Shown one piece after another: positions 9,786 through 19,800 of a stretch of 64,000 nucleotides of DNA. The DNA is from an uncultured Saprospiraceae bacterium (GTDB lineage: Bacteria > Bacteroidota > Bacteroidia > Chitinophagales > Saprospiraceae). The stretch is from the NCBI GenBank assembly GCA_937928045.1, contig CALFWO010000005.1:62001-126000 (forward strand), read 5' to 3'. The number at the start of each line of letters is the position of its first letter. Position 1 is the first letter of the stretch. The position numbers and the translations under genes were made by a program. The notes under the pieces were generated by a model that searched no databases, was not told the origin of the DNA, and worked only from the letters and a program-made list of their open reading frames with translations.

Positions 9786-11034
9786 AGTTCTAGCGATTCT
9801 AACTTGCTTGATGTTATTGGCAGCAGAAAAAATCTATAGCCAAGATCTTGTTGAAAATTTAGAAATCTATCTAAGTGAATATTTGAATGAAATTCCGTTG
9901 GCAGATGGAGATGAATTTGTATTGCCAACTGACACTGAGTTAGATTTATGGAAAGAAGGATTGAATACACTTTCAGATGTTGGTCAAATTGCAGCAGAAC
10001 CCATTTTTAACCAACTCAACTATCAAATAATTTCTTATCAGGACAGTTCACTACTGGAGACTGCCAATTATTTTTTAATTGAAGAAATGGAGCCGGCAGA
10101 AAATTTTTGGGGCACTTATGTGATTAATCGAAATCCTTGTAGACCAAATGTTGTGCTCCAGGCGCCACATACCAAACATGACAATAATACCGGCAAACAA
10201 GCGATTTATTGTTTTACAAGACTGTCTGCTAATGGATTGATGTTGGCCGGAACGCATCGTTGCAATAGTCTTGAATTTTCAAGCTGTGACGGAACTACTA
10301 GTACATGTTCAGCCGATCCAGATAAATTCCGCAATTCAGATTTGGCACATAATGATCAATCTATTTTTCAAGCGACAACTGAATGGCTAGCATTTGAAAA
10401 TGTGAACAACAACTTCATTCAATTACATGGTTTTTCTAAAAAGCCAGATGATCCATATCTTATATTGAGTAATGGATCTAAAGAGCCACCGCTTGTTGAT
10501 CGTTTGCTAATGTTGGCAGAAGCACTTTTTAATATTGATGATTCCTTGTCAGCTAAAATTCCGCACATCGATACAAACTGGAATCGACTCGTAGGTTTTA
10601 CCAATGTACAAGGACGAATGCTCAATGCCAGTTTAGAGCCATGTAATGATCCGGCAGAATTGAATAGCGGAAGATTTTTGCATGTCGAACAGGAGCGATT
10701 GCGATTGCGAGCGGACAGTATTGGTTGGGAAAAAATGAGGAGCGCGCTGGCCAGTGTATATGACTGTGAACCGGTGAGTATTGATCAAACAGTTCAAGAA
10801 GCTCAAATTGAAATATTTCCGAACCCTACTGTGGATTTGATAAATATAAAGGCCAATGGAATTAGCGCGTTACAATTATGGTCCATAAAAGGACAATTGT
10901 TGTTCAATGAAGAATATAACAATCTGTCTCATCTTGAAATTGATCTAAGGCGTTTTAATGAAACTTTAGTTTTTGTCCGTTTAGAACTAGGATCTAAGTT
11001 GGAGTGGAAGAAGGTAATGCTTGTGGGAAATTAA
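9763..11034 (+). CDS. Secreted protein of unknown function with T9SS sorting domain
   Basis: 423 residues with signal peptide (VLAILTCLMLLAAEKIYS) and a C-terminal T9SS type A domain from about residue 345 (IEIFPNPTVDLINI). The central 300 residues are not recognised with confidence. The arrangement of His and acidic residues (APHTKHDNNTG near 135, GTHRCN near 165, LAHNDQSIF near 195, FIQLHGFSKK near 222) recalls zinc-dependent amidohydrolases of the N-formylglutamate/poly-gamma-glutamate type, but this is only a pattern-level guess. The start lies inside the preceding OmpA-DUF6624 gene, so the two products probably work in the same envelope process. Confidence 0.75.
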   Translation: MQNQPQIKVLAILTCLMLLAAEKIYSQDLVENLEIYLSEYLNEIPLADGDEFVLPTDTELDLWKEGLNTLSDVGQIAAEPIFNQLNYQIISYQDSSLLETANYFLIEEMEPAENFWGTYVINRNPCRPNVVLQAPHTKHDNNTGKQAIYCFTRLSANGLMLAGTHRCNSLEFSSCDGTTSTCSADPDKFRNSDLAHNDQSIFQATTEWLAFENVNNNFIQLHGFSKKPDDPYLILSNGSKEPPLVDRLLMLAEALFNIDDSLSAKIPHIDTNWNRLVGFTNVQGRMLNASLEPCNDPAELNSGRFLHVEQERLRLRADSIGWEKMRSALASVYDCEPVSIDQTVQEAQIEIFPNPTVDLINIKANGISALQLWSIKGQLLFNEEYNNLSHLEIDLRRFNETLVFVRLELGSKLEWKKVMLVGN

Positions 11035-11111
11035 TGTCCGAATAGGTTAGGAATTTAGTGGATTGAATTCAATGATAATTTAAGTCGAAATAACAATTAA
11101 TAAATAGAATA

Positions 11112-11954
11112 TTGAAAGGGACGGCCTACTTAATTCAAGCAACCTTAATTTCACTTTGGTGGATTGGCTTGTTAGTAGACCAGAATTTTTATGATACATT
11201 TCAATTTCCAGGAATAGGAAAGAAAGCTTTTAATGCCTTGATGCTGCCAGACCTTTTGGTAGTAGCACTCTTGTCAGTGGTTCGGGCGTACAAGCAATGG
11301 CGAAATCTAGATCATGTAATTTTAGGGGGATTCGCCTTCGCGACGTTGTATTGCATTAATGCCACCATATTAACCGGCGGTGGATTTCTGGCAACTACGG
11401 TAATGATTCTAGGCTTGTGTTACAATCTATTCTTAGTCCATTCGGAAAAATTGTTCAGAAACTCATCCACAAGTAATGTTTTTATCAATGCTTTGAAAAC
11501 GTTATTTCAAATAGTTTGTGTTTGGATGATTACCCTTTTCGTATTTCCGGTATTGATTATGAATGCTTTTGGCATTGAGCCCTCAGCAACTATTTCAATG
11601 AAGGTTTCGGCAATCGCGTTGTTCATAGTGTTTAGCTTGCTCGGACTTTATAGCGCTATTGTCATGGTACGAATCGGAGAAGGAACTCCGTTGCCATTGG
11701 ATCAAACTCAAAAGCTTGTAACCAAGGGACCTTACAAGTATGTCAGAAATCCGATGGCTATTGCCGGTATTGGGCAAGGAATAGCCATCGCAATATTCTT
11801 TGGATCGATCCATTTGTTGAGCTACGTAATATTAGGAGCAATCCTATGGCATTTTGTAGTTAGGCCAATAGAAGAAAAGGACATGATCCAAAGATTTGGA
11901 GATGACTATGTGGAATATCGCAATCGTGTGAGGTGTTGGATTCCGAAATTTTGA
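11112..11954 (+). CDS. Membrane methyltransferase of the isoprenylcysteine/phosphatidylethanolamine methyltransferase type
   Basis: 280 residues with about seven hydrophobic segments. The C-terminal third holds the family signature: TKGPYKYVRNPMAIAG, then RPIEEKDMIQRFGDDYVEYRNRVRCWIP. In ICMT/PEMT-type enzymes this region binds S-adenosylmethionine and methylates lipid or prenyl substrates at the membrane. The substrate here cannot be read from the sequence. The chosen start is a TTG at 11112, because no ATG exists before the second membrane segment. The gene follows the secreted-protein pair at a 77-bp distance and converges on kynureninase with five bases between stops. Confidence 0.75.
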   Translation: MKGTAYLIQATLISLWWIGLLVDQNFYDTFQFPGIGKKAFNALMLPDLLVVALLSVVRAYKQWRNLDHVILGGFAFATLYCINATILTGGGFLATTVMILGLCYNLFLVHSEKLFRNSSTSNVFINALKTLFQIVCVWMITLFVFPVLIMNAFGIEPSATISMKVSAIALFIVFSLLGLYSAIVMVRIGEGTPLPLDQTQKLVTKGPYKYVRNPMAIAGIGQGIAIAIFFGSIHLLSYVILGAILWHFVVRPIEEKDMIQRFGDDYVEYRNRVRCWIPKF

Positions 11955-11959
11955 TGGCA

Positions 11960-13234
11960 TTAAGCTATGTCGAAAAAACTAACTAAAGCTTCACCAAATT
12001 TCCAAACATCTTCAAAGCTATTGTATAATGGTACAGGAGCTAGGCGAATTACATTTGGTTCTCTCCAATCACAAATCACTCCACGGCTAGCCAGATGATC
12101 AAAAATTGCTTTTCCATTTTCACCAGTTAATATTGACAATTGACTGCCGCGATCTTTTGAAGTCTTAGGTGTAATGATATTTAAATCTAAGCCGGGTCGA
12201 TTGACGGACTCGACTACAAATTCTAAATAGGCGGAAAGCAATTCTGATTTTTTTCTAATGGCTTCCATTCCCACTTCATCATGGAATTCAATGCTTGCTC
12301 GGTATGCCGCAAAAGAAAAAATTTGTGCGTTACTCAGTTGCCATCCTTCTGCACCTTCCATTGGAATAAATCCTTTTTCCATTTTGAATCGTTCCGCTTC
12401 ATGGTGTCCCCACCAGCCTGCAAATCTTGGCAAATCCGAATTCTTGCCATGTCGTTCATGTACGAACAATCCAGAAGGACCACCAGGTCCAGCATTCAAA
12501 TATTTATAACTGCACCAAACAGCAAAGTCAACATTCCAATCATGCAACTTTAATGGAACATTACCAGCGGCATGCGCGAGATCGACTCCGGCAACCGCTC
12601 CAACTTCGTGCGCGGTCTCGACAATTTTTTCTATATCATAAAATTGACCTGTGTAATAGTTTACCCCTCCGAAAATAACTAAAGCCACTTCATCACCATG
12701 TTCTTTAATGTTGTCCAGAATATCTTCAGTCCTTAGGCAATGTTCGCCGGTTCTTGGTGCTATTTCTACAATAGCTTGCTCTGGATCAAAACCATGAAAT
12801 TTGGATTGGGATTCCATAGCATATTGGTCCGATGGAAATGCACCAGCCTCCATAATAATCTTAAACCTTTTTGGGGTTGGCCGATAAAAGCTGACCAACA
12901 AAAGGTGAAGATTTGTTGTTAAAGTATTCATTACAACCACCTCAGAATCTTTGGCGCCAACGAGCCTTGCATTTTGAGGGGTTAAAAATTTATGGTAATA
13001 CATCCATGGAAATTCTCCACGGAAATGACCTTCGACGCCTTCCTTCGCCCAGTGGTCCAGTTCCGCTAAAATATAGTCGCGGGTATGTTTTGGTTGTAAA
13101 CCCAAGGAATTGCCACAAAAGTAAGTTACTGGCTTATTTTGGTGTAGCGGAAAATGGAATTTTGAACGATATTCCACCAAAGGATCTACCTTGTCTAAAG
13201 TTTGCGCGAAGGCAACTGTGTTTTCAAATTGCAT
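11960..13234 (-). CDS. kynU: Kynureninase
   Basis: 424 residues, the normal length for this PLP enzyme, which cleaves kynurenine or 3-hydroxykynurenine to anthranilate or 3-hydroxyanthranilate plus alanine in tryptophan breakdown. Visible marks are the N-terminal YFCGNSLGLQPK, the PLP-facing DLAHAAGN at about 220, the Schiff-base lysine in WCSYKYLNAGPGG, and the C-terminal GVICDWREPNVIRLAPVPLYNS motif. No other kynurenine-pathway gene is adjacent; a RidA-family gene of possible 2-aminomuconate deaminase type lies 43 kb away. A promoter-like TATCTTTG ends only four bases before the ATG (see separate entry). Confidence 0.95.
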   Translation of the reverse strand: MQFENTVAFAQTLDKVDPLVEYRSKFHFPLHQNKPVTYFCGNSLGLQPKHTRDYILAELDHWAKEGVEGHFRGEFPWMYYHKFLTPQNARLVGAKDSEVVVMNTLTTNLHLLLVSFYRPTPKRFKIIMEAGAFPSDQYAMESQSKFHGFDPEQAIVEIAPRTGEHCLRTEDILDNIKEHGDEVALVIFGGVNYYTGQFYDIEKIVETAHEVGAVAGVDLAHAAGNVPLKLHDWNVDFAVWCSYKYLNAGPGGPSGLFVHERHGKNSDLPRFAGWWGHHEAERFKMEKGFIPMEGAEGWQLSNAQIFSFAAYRASIEFHDEVGMEAIRKKSELLSAYLEFVVESVNRPGLDLNIITPKTSKDRGSQLSILTGENGKAIFDHLASRGVICDWREPNVIRLAPVPLYNSFEDVWKFGEALVSFFDIA

Positions 13235-13238
13235 GGTT

Positions 13239-13246
13239 CAAAGATA
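13239..13246 (-). promoter_or_regulatory. Bacteroidota -7 promoter element of kynU
   Basis: On the minus strand TATCTTTG is a perfect match to the TAnnTTTG element and ends four bases before the kynU start codon. Transcription would begin at or within a few bases of the ATG, implying a leaderless or nearly leaderless mRNA. The -33 side is only T-rich, without a clear TTTG, so the assignment is moderate. Confidence 0.45.
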
Positions 13247-13288
13247 GGGGAGTAAAGGGAAATAAAGTTACTTTAGTGTACTGTAAAA

Positions 13289-14437
13289 ATGAGAAATATG
13301 CAAAATAGCATCGTAGAAAAGGCGGAAGAATTTGTGATGACGTTTCTAAATAAGGAATTAGATTCCAAAATGACTTTTCATGATGTTGGACATACTGCAA
13401 AAGTCTGGGAGTCTGTTCGGTTGATATGTGGCAAGATGAATGTAACCAAGGCGTTAAAAGAGGAGTTAGAACTTGCAGCATTATTTCACGATTGCGGATA
13501 TGTAAGCGTGTATACTGGTCATGAAGAAGAAAGTGTTGTGATTGCTTCTGATTTTCTGAAGGCTCAAAACTATGATCCCGCAAAGATTAAAACCGTAGGT
13601 AAAATTATTTTGGCTACGAAGTTAGATCATCAGCCAAAGAATTTGTCAGAACAAATCATTCGAGATGCTGACATGAATCATTTGGCCAGTAAAAAGTATG
13701 TTTCGCTCATGAACAATTTAAGATTGGAAAGAGCGCAGTTTTTGAAAGAGGAAAATACAAAGGAGGAATGGAAGTCTAAAAATATTAATTTCTATCAAAA
13801 CCATCAATATCATACATCAGGAGCGGAGGAATTATTTGGGAAAGGTAAAATGAAAAATTTGCTTAAAATGACTAAAGAAAAAAAAGTTAAGAAAGTAAAC
13901 ACGGCTTTAGCTTCTAGTAAATCCGCGCAAATGGCTTTTAAAACAGCGCTCAGAAATCATATTGATTTGACAGCCCTTGCAGATAACAAGGCAAATATTA
14001 TGCTAAGTGTAAATGCTATATTGATTACCATTTCGATTCCTTACTTGCCAGGATATATTCAGGAGAACCCTATGTTACTAATTCCAGCGGGAATATTAAT
14101 CATTACAAGTATTGCTTCAGTGGTCACTGCAACAATGGCCACCCGGCCCATTGCTATGAATGGGATTTCCAAGCAAGAGAAGATTAAATCTGGGTCAGCT
14201 AATCTTTTCTTTTTTGGTAATTTTTATAGAATGAAAAAAGAAGAATATGTAGAAGCGATTTCTGGTGTGATCAATGATGAATCTATTTTAGAAAAATCAG
14301 TGATTAGTGATCTTTATCATTTAGGAGCTTCTCTTGGGGATAAATACAAAACGCTTAGACTTTGTTATACCATCTTCATGATAGGAATGACATTGACGGT
14401 TATCGCTGCAATTATTGTCTATATTCTCTCTTGCTAA
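13289..14437 (+). CDS. HD-domain phosphohydrolase fused to a Pycsar-type transmembrane effector domain
   Basis: 382 residues in two parts. Residues 1-190 form an HD domain with metal ligands H35, H67-D68 (LFHDCGY) and D126/D128 (IIRDADMNHL). Residues 215-382 match the Pycsar effector (DUF5706, PycTM) family: RNHIDLTALADNKANIMLSV, two membrane spans at about 240-283, the FFFGNFYRMKKEEY motif, and a final span at about 360-381. In Pycsar defence, PycTM-type proteins damage the membrane when a cyclase makes cCMP or cUMP. No nucleotide cyclase gene is seen in the window. The HD domain might hydrolyse the signal or another nucleotide; this is inference. The gene overlaps the convergent GAF gene by four bases. 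Confidence 0.88.
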   Translation: MRNMQNSIVEKAEEFVMTFLNKELDSKMTFHDVGHTAKVWESVRLICGKMNVTKALKEELELAALFHDCGYVSVYTGHEEESVVIASDFLKAQNYDPAKIKTVGKIILATKLDHQPKNLSEQIIRDADMNHLASKKYVSLMNNLRLERAQFLKEENTKEEWKSKNINFYQNHQYHTSGAEELFGKGKMKNLLKMTKEKKVKKVNTALASSKSAQMAFKTALRNHIDLTALADNKANIMLSVNAILITISIPYLPGYIQENPMLLIPAGILIITSIASVVTATMATRPIAMNGISKQEKIKSGSANLFFFGNFYRMKKEEYVEAISGVINDESILEKSVISDLYHLGASLGDKYKTLRLCYTIFMIGMTLTVIAAIIVYILSC

Positions 14438-16833
14438 GCAATTCTCAATTTATTTTTCACTTGTTCATCTCCTCTTGGGGTTACAGATACCCTCAGCGCT
14501 TTTAAGCCATTGACACCTTGCAGTCCGTCAATTTCTAATATTTCAATATTGTCTTCAATGTAGTCATCAGACTTCAGATATTTCAAATATTCAAGATATT
14601 CCTCTTTGGTGTTGTCGTTGTTGAATACAATGCTGATCTTCCCTGGTAAGGTTAGTCTTTCTCCAGTTCCAGAAACAATAGATTTGTCTATTCTTTTCTT
14701 GACGATTTCATATCTAACATTGTAAGCTCCGTCGATGTCGAATTGTTTTTCATCAGATCTGAATCGAATAGAGATAGGATGTTCATGTACAAAAATGAGC
14801 TGCGAGGTGCGCAAAGGAATTGGAAGTGTTTTCCCTTTTTCTTCACTTATTCGGGTTAACTCACACATATTGATTAATTGCCAGAGGCGTAAATTCTTAA
14901 GGTGTATTTGATCGAATTTTCCACTATTTAATATAGATTGGCCAATATAGATGTCGTATTCGACGCCATCCGTTTTGTATTTTTCAAAATAATGAGGGAT
15001 CATTTTCTGCGCCTCTTTCTGAGCGCTTTCCAAGTAGTCAGAGAGAATATTACTCATTGCAGTTACAGAATTCTCATAGGCCTTTCTTTGCAAATAAACC
15101 AAGTTGAGTTTTGGATGCAATTTTTCGAAATAAGCTTGAACTTGGCTTTCGATCTTTTTATTCATTCCTGAAAGTTGTTCTAAAAGTGGATGAAGATCGT
15201 TGTGAATAAAATGAACCAATCCCGTTTCATTAATATTAGCGGTGGGAGAAGTCAACGAGCTTATTTCTTTTTCAATCTCAATGATGGATTTCTTTATAAG
15301 TGGAAAAATAACTAAGCTGTTTGCTCTTTTTAAAATTATATGAATTAGCCTTAAGTTCTGCAACATGTCTGAGGCAATGGCATTATTTCTAATCTGGGAA
15401 GAGCCAACTATATCGGCCTGACCAAATAATGGATAAACTTTCGGCAACACGATTTCTTCAATTTCAAATTTAGAATTTGTAACTCTTTTTTCCATGAAAT
15501 TATTAGCCGCCTTGATGAACTTCCATTCAACACTAGGATGAATTGCGGTGTATTTTTCTCTTATTATCGCCTCAATCTGATTGTCAACTTCATTGCGACT
15601 TCGTTCAACCGCTATTTTAAAAAGATCTGTTATTTCTTCCATGTTTAATCGGTGGAAGTAATTAAATCCATAAGGCTTATGATGAGCAACCTCTAGCAAG
15701 CCAATGATTCTGTCATTAGCATTGAGTAAAGGAATGAGAAGAATTGATCGAATTCCTTTAGCAAGCAGTTTGTATTCGATTTGAGTCTTGGGTTCATGTT
15801 GTTCCAAGTCTTCAATGATCAATTCACTTTTATATTTACAAGCTCGATGATAAATGGAGTTGTTGTGCTTCGGAGCTAAAAGTAAATCTACATCTTCAGC
15901 AAGAATGTCATACCTGATTTTGTATTTATGGAAAACTGCATTCTCTAGTGGGAAGTCTATTGCTGTAAGGCCTAGTATTAATTCCGGAACATCGAAAAAG
16001 GTCCGCAACAGCTCTTCCATCTCGTCAATATTCTTTCGACTAAGCACACCTTCTTTTTTCAGTAGCTTCAATTTAATCCGCGAAAGAGATTCTTCGTGCG
16101 TAACATCAGTGAGATTAGCATGAACCAAACCATGGAATTGAAAAACCGAAGGAGGTAAAGTCTTTAGCCAAAGATTGGTATCGTAAAGATTTTTGATCAA
16201 ATGATTAAAAGTATCTTCAGTAATTTCTGGAGCATCTCCAGTAACTTCCAATCTTACAAAGTCGGTGTTAGGGAGTGTTTTAAAATATTTGGTTTTGCCT
16301 CCAGTTTTAGCCGAGAATATAAAAGGTACTTCGAATTTAACAGAGAACCCATAGTGCATTTCTAAAATCCTTATTCCGGCATGGATAACAAACATGGCCG
16401 GATTGGTATAAGCTGAGCGATCTAGAAATAATTCCATTTTTTCTTGCTTAACCAATTTGTACAATCCATTGGTGGAAAAAAAATGGTCAAAACTAAATGG
16501 CGCCATTGCTCTACCTAATGTGGAATCTTGGTTGGCTAAAGGAAATATAAAAGTCATCATCAGTTGGATGATTTCCTTATGCTTTTTTAAAACATTGACA
16601 TCTTCTATTGGTGCAATTAACTCAGGATATTTTTTTATGGTTTCTATTAATTGCTGCTTACTGGCTTGAATACTTTTATTATCAAAATCATAGGATTGCT
16701 CCATACTTTCGACTAGTGGAGCGAAACATAATTTGGATTCATATGGAAGCTGTTGAAAACCTTGTACACGATCGGAATTTCTCCAAGGTTGAGAAGACGC
16801 TTGGCTTCGAATGTTACTTAATTTTTTCTTCAT
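14434..16833 (-). CDS. GAF-domain protein of unknown function
   Basis: 799 residues, no signal peptide or membrane span, so cytoplasmic. A GAF-like domain is visible at about 320-410 (NSIYHRACKYKSELIIEDL ... IRSILLIPLLNANDRIIGLLEVAH), a fold that binds small ligands such as cyclic nucleotides. The remainder is mostly helical and not recognised; no kinase, cyclase or DNA-binding motif was found. It is the second gene of an operon, nine bases after the large phosphoesterase gene, and its end overlaps that of the HD-Pycsar gene by four bases. A sensing role for this gene group is plausible but unproven. Confidence 0.75.
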   Translation of the reverse strand: MKKKLSNIRSQASSQPWRNSDRVQGFQQLPYESKLCFAPLVESMEQSYDFDNKSIQASKQQLIETIKKYPELIAPIEDVNVLKKHKEIIQLMMTFIFPLANQDSTLGRAMAPFSFDHFFSTNGLYKLVKQEKMELFLDRSAYTNPAMFVIHAGIRILEMHYGFSVKFEVPFIFSAKTGGKTKYFKTLPNTDFVRLEVTGDAPEITEDTFNHLIKNLYDTNLWLKTLPPSVFQFHGLVHANLTDVTHEESLSRIKLKLLKKEGVLSRKNIDEMEELLRTFFDVPELILGLTAIDFPLENAVFHKYKIRYDILAEDVDLLLAPKHNNSIYHRACKYKSELIIEDLEQHEPKTQIEYKLLAKGIRSILLIPLLNANDRIIGLLEVAHHKPYGFNYFHRLNMEEITDLFKIAVERSRNEVDNQIEAIIREKYTAIHPSVEWKFIKAANNFMEKRVTNSKFEIEEIVLPKVYPLFGQADIVGSSQIRNNAIASDMLQNLRLIHIILKRANSLVIFPLIKKSIIEIEKEISSLTSPTANINETGLVHFIHNDLHPLLEQLSGMNKKIESQVQAYFEKLHPKLNLVYLQRKAYENSVTAMSNILSDYLESAQKEAQKMIPHYFEKYKTDGVEYDIYIGQSILNSGKFDQIHLKNLRLWQLINMCELTRISEEKGKTLPIPLRTSQLIFVHEHPISIRFRSDEKQFDIDGAYNVRYEIVKKRIDKSIVSGTGERLTLPGKISIVFNNDNTKEEYLEYLKYLKSDDYIEDNIEILEIDGLQGVNGLKALRVSVTPRGDEQVKNKLRIA

Positions 16834-16842
16834 GATCTTGAA

Positions 16843-19800
16843 TTAAAACGAAAATCCTAGTCTGAATGAAAATATATTATCATCATCAGAAGAAAAATAG
16901 TCTGTACTTAAAAGTAAGAAATCTAAAGGAGCAATCCATATTCCACCGCCATAGGCGTAGTGAAAGTCATCATTGATATCCGCAGAGCTGGTAGTTACGC
17001 GACCATAATCAAAGCCTCCATGAACGCCTAGCGAAAAAGGAAGCAAGTTATTGGACACGGAAAAAAGTTTTACTCTTAAGTCCGTATTATGGAAAAATGC
17101 ACTTTGGCCGGTAAAACGATCGACTCGAACTCCTCTCAGGTTGGATTGGCCACCAAGCCTAGCGCCTTGGAAAAACTGGAAATCACCAAAAGCAGATTCC
17201 ATGCCCACTTTTGTAGCAAGTACAATATTTTTATTTGGTGTTAGTGAAAAATAAAGGGTGAGGTCACTAGAAAGGAATTGACTTCCCAGAGATTCTTTGA
17301 GCTGATGTTTGTAATTCCAAAGTGCATTAATTTTAACCCCAGATTTGGGATGGCTTTTGTCATCTACATTTTCATATTTGAAAGCCGCTTCCATACCAGC
17401 AAATATTTGATCTTCGAAAGTATAAGATGGAAGGTCTAAATTAATATCCGAAATAAACCGCATTGGGCTTTTCTGTATTCTGGTATATTCTAAAAGTGGC
17501 CCGATTGAGAGAAGTCCATTTTGTGCGGCAAAGGATAATCCAAGTTTCGGATTGAATTTGCCAAAGGCTTTTCTAATTCTATTAAAACTTCGATCATTGG
17601 TTGTCCTAGAAGTATTGTTGCCAAGGCCAAAGAAGTTGTTTACATGTCTAAAAGAATGAAATTCGCCGGCAAGAATGAAATCTAAATTCCCAATAGCTTT
17701 TACAAAATTTCCTTCGTATTTAAAGTCAACTCCAGCAGTTGATGTAGATATACTTCCTTCGATACTGTGAATGGAACCGTAAGGATCTTTTTTAAATGCG
17801 TAATTGGTTCGTTGTAATTTCATTCCCAACTTTACACCATCATCAATATTAAATCCCAAGACTGGAAATGGAATCGTGAAGTCATATTCGTACTGAGGAT
17901 CCCTCCGATTGTAAATATTGATATAGGGACGAGAAGAAGTCTTGTCTTTAGACTCTTTGCCCAGTTCAAAAGTATTGTCCGTTGGGTAATCGTATACCAA
18001 GGTTTTTTTACTTCCGCTTTTGACTTTGGATTCATCTTTTATCAAGTCATGATCAAGTCCGCCGATGACCCTAAGTTTAATTCCTTTGTTAACTTGGCCA
18101 CTAATTATGAATTCATCTTTGCCAGATAACCCAAGTAAATGTATCGCTTTGGTTTCTGATCTTAGGAAAATTCGATCATAGAATTTTTTCTTCTGCTCTC
18201 CTTTTTTATTCAAATGGTATACGCGAACATGAGTTCGTTCATCGTCCAACCGGTCGACAACAAATCGTTCTCGTTCTTTGGTGCCGACGACATCTACTTT
18301 TTCATTTAGTAGAAGAAAATCATTTCTAGATATAGATGCTAAAGTTTTAAGCCGATGAGTTAATATTTCTTTTATTTCATCTGCGGAATTGTCATAAGCA
18401 AACTTAGGCCAAGTCGCAAACGCAGCTTCTATGACTTCTGGGGTTAATTTCTCCTGAGTATTTTTTATCGCTACTTGCCAATCTTCCCAAGTTAATTCTG
18501 TCATAAACGTTTGATTAAACAACCGTCCTCCCCAAGCAGACCACTTGGGACTTTTTACTTTCTTTTTGTAAACTTGCAATTGTTTTAAAAATGGTTGAAG
18601 TTGTCTCGCGATTGCAGCAGCAGCTCCGTCATATTTACTAAATGGCTGATCACGATCTCTTGGAACCGGCTGATATCTTTTTTTACCCTTTCCTTCTTTG
18701 AATACTGCCCATCGCCATTGATCATCATGGCGATCCCAATCACCAATCACAACATCCAACAAGTGCGCTTGAATAACAGATTTTTGATCGACTCGATGCT
18801 TGTAGTCCTCTTCTAATTCATCAATCAAATCAGGCGTGCTGATAAATTTTTCTGCAAAATCAAAGCTTGGATTTTCACTCCAGTTTTTTGCAGCTCGTTC
18901 TTCGACCAAATAGACTCCGTCTCCAAATAGATCGTTGTGAACCCCCAAGGCAGGCTGTTTTGGTATGAAATACAATTTGGGGTTCGCATGCAATACATCA
19001 ACCGCATCAGCAAGTTTGGCAGCGGCCAAGGGAGCAAAAGGATGAGTAGATAAAAAGTTATCTTCTACTAAAGTTTGGGTTGCCGCTATTTTATTAAATG
19101 GAAATGGAATAAACCTCGAAGCGTCTTTGGTCATACTGCGCATTGCCCATTGATGGCCTTCAGCATCTAGTAATCTTAAGGAATTGGTTTGGTTGCCTCC
19201 GCCTCTTTTAATGACTTCTGTACCACCATGGAATTTCGCCAAATCTAAAACCGGGAATTCATATTTTGGAATATAAATGTCTCGATAGTGTTCTCCCAAA
19301 ATAGCATTGTGTAATTTACCTTTTGGTTTTACCTCGTAGTCTAAAAGTTCTGTTTCAATGATTTCAACTCCGTTGTTGTAATTTGGAAAAGAATCTGGAA
19401 TGTTTGCCTCAGAAATTTCCAGAGGACCTTTTATTTTTTTGGTAAAAATTAATTTTCCAGGAATGTTGTCTTCATTGGCGGCGAAGTATGAAATCCAAGC
19501 TGAACCATCTTCATAAAAATCAATTTTCGAAAATCCTTCTTTGCCGTATACCATGTCGGCATCTCCTCCAAGTTTAACTGGACTTTCTTTGGAACCTGCT
19601 CCAGTTACACAATAAATTTGATCATTGTTTTCAATGTGTTGTAAATTGTGGTCATGTCCCGAAGCAAAAATGAATCGTCCATTTTTTTTAGCCGCACCAA
19701 CTAATTTGTTCCGCATGTTGCGATAAGTTGCATTGGTTACATCTTGTCTACTGCCAATAAATTTTCTGTAAAGCACGGCCATCGAACCAACAATGGGAAC

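Noticed and set aside
13289-14437. A complete Pycsar defence system
   Set aside because: No pyrimidine or other nucleotide cyclase was found within reach, so only the effector-like half is supported.
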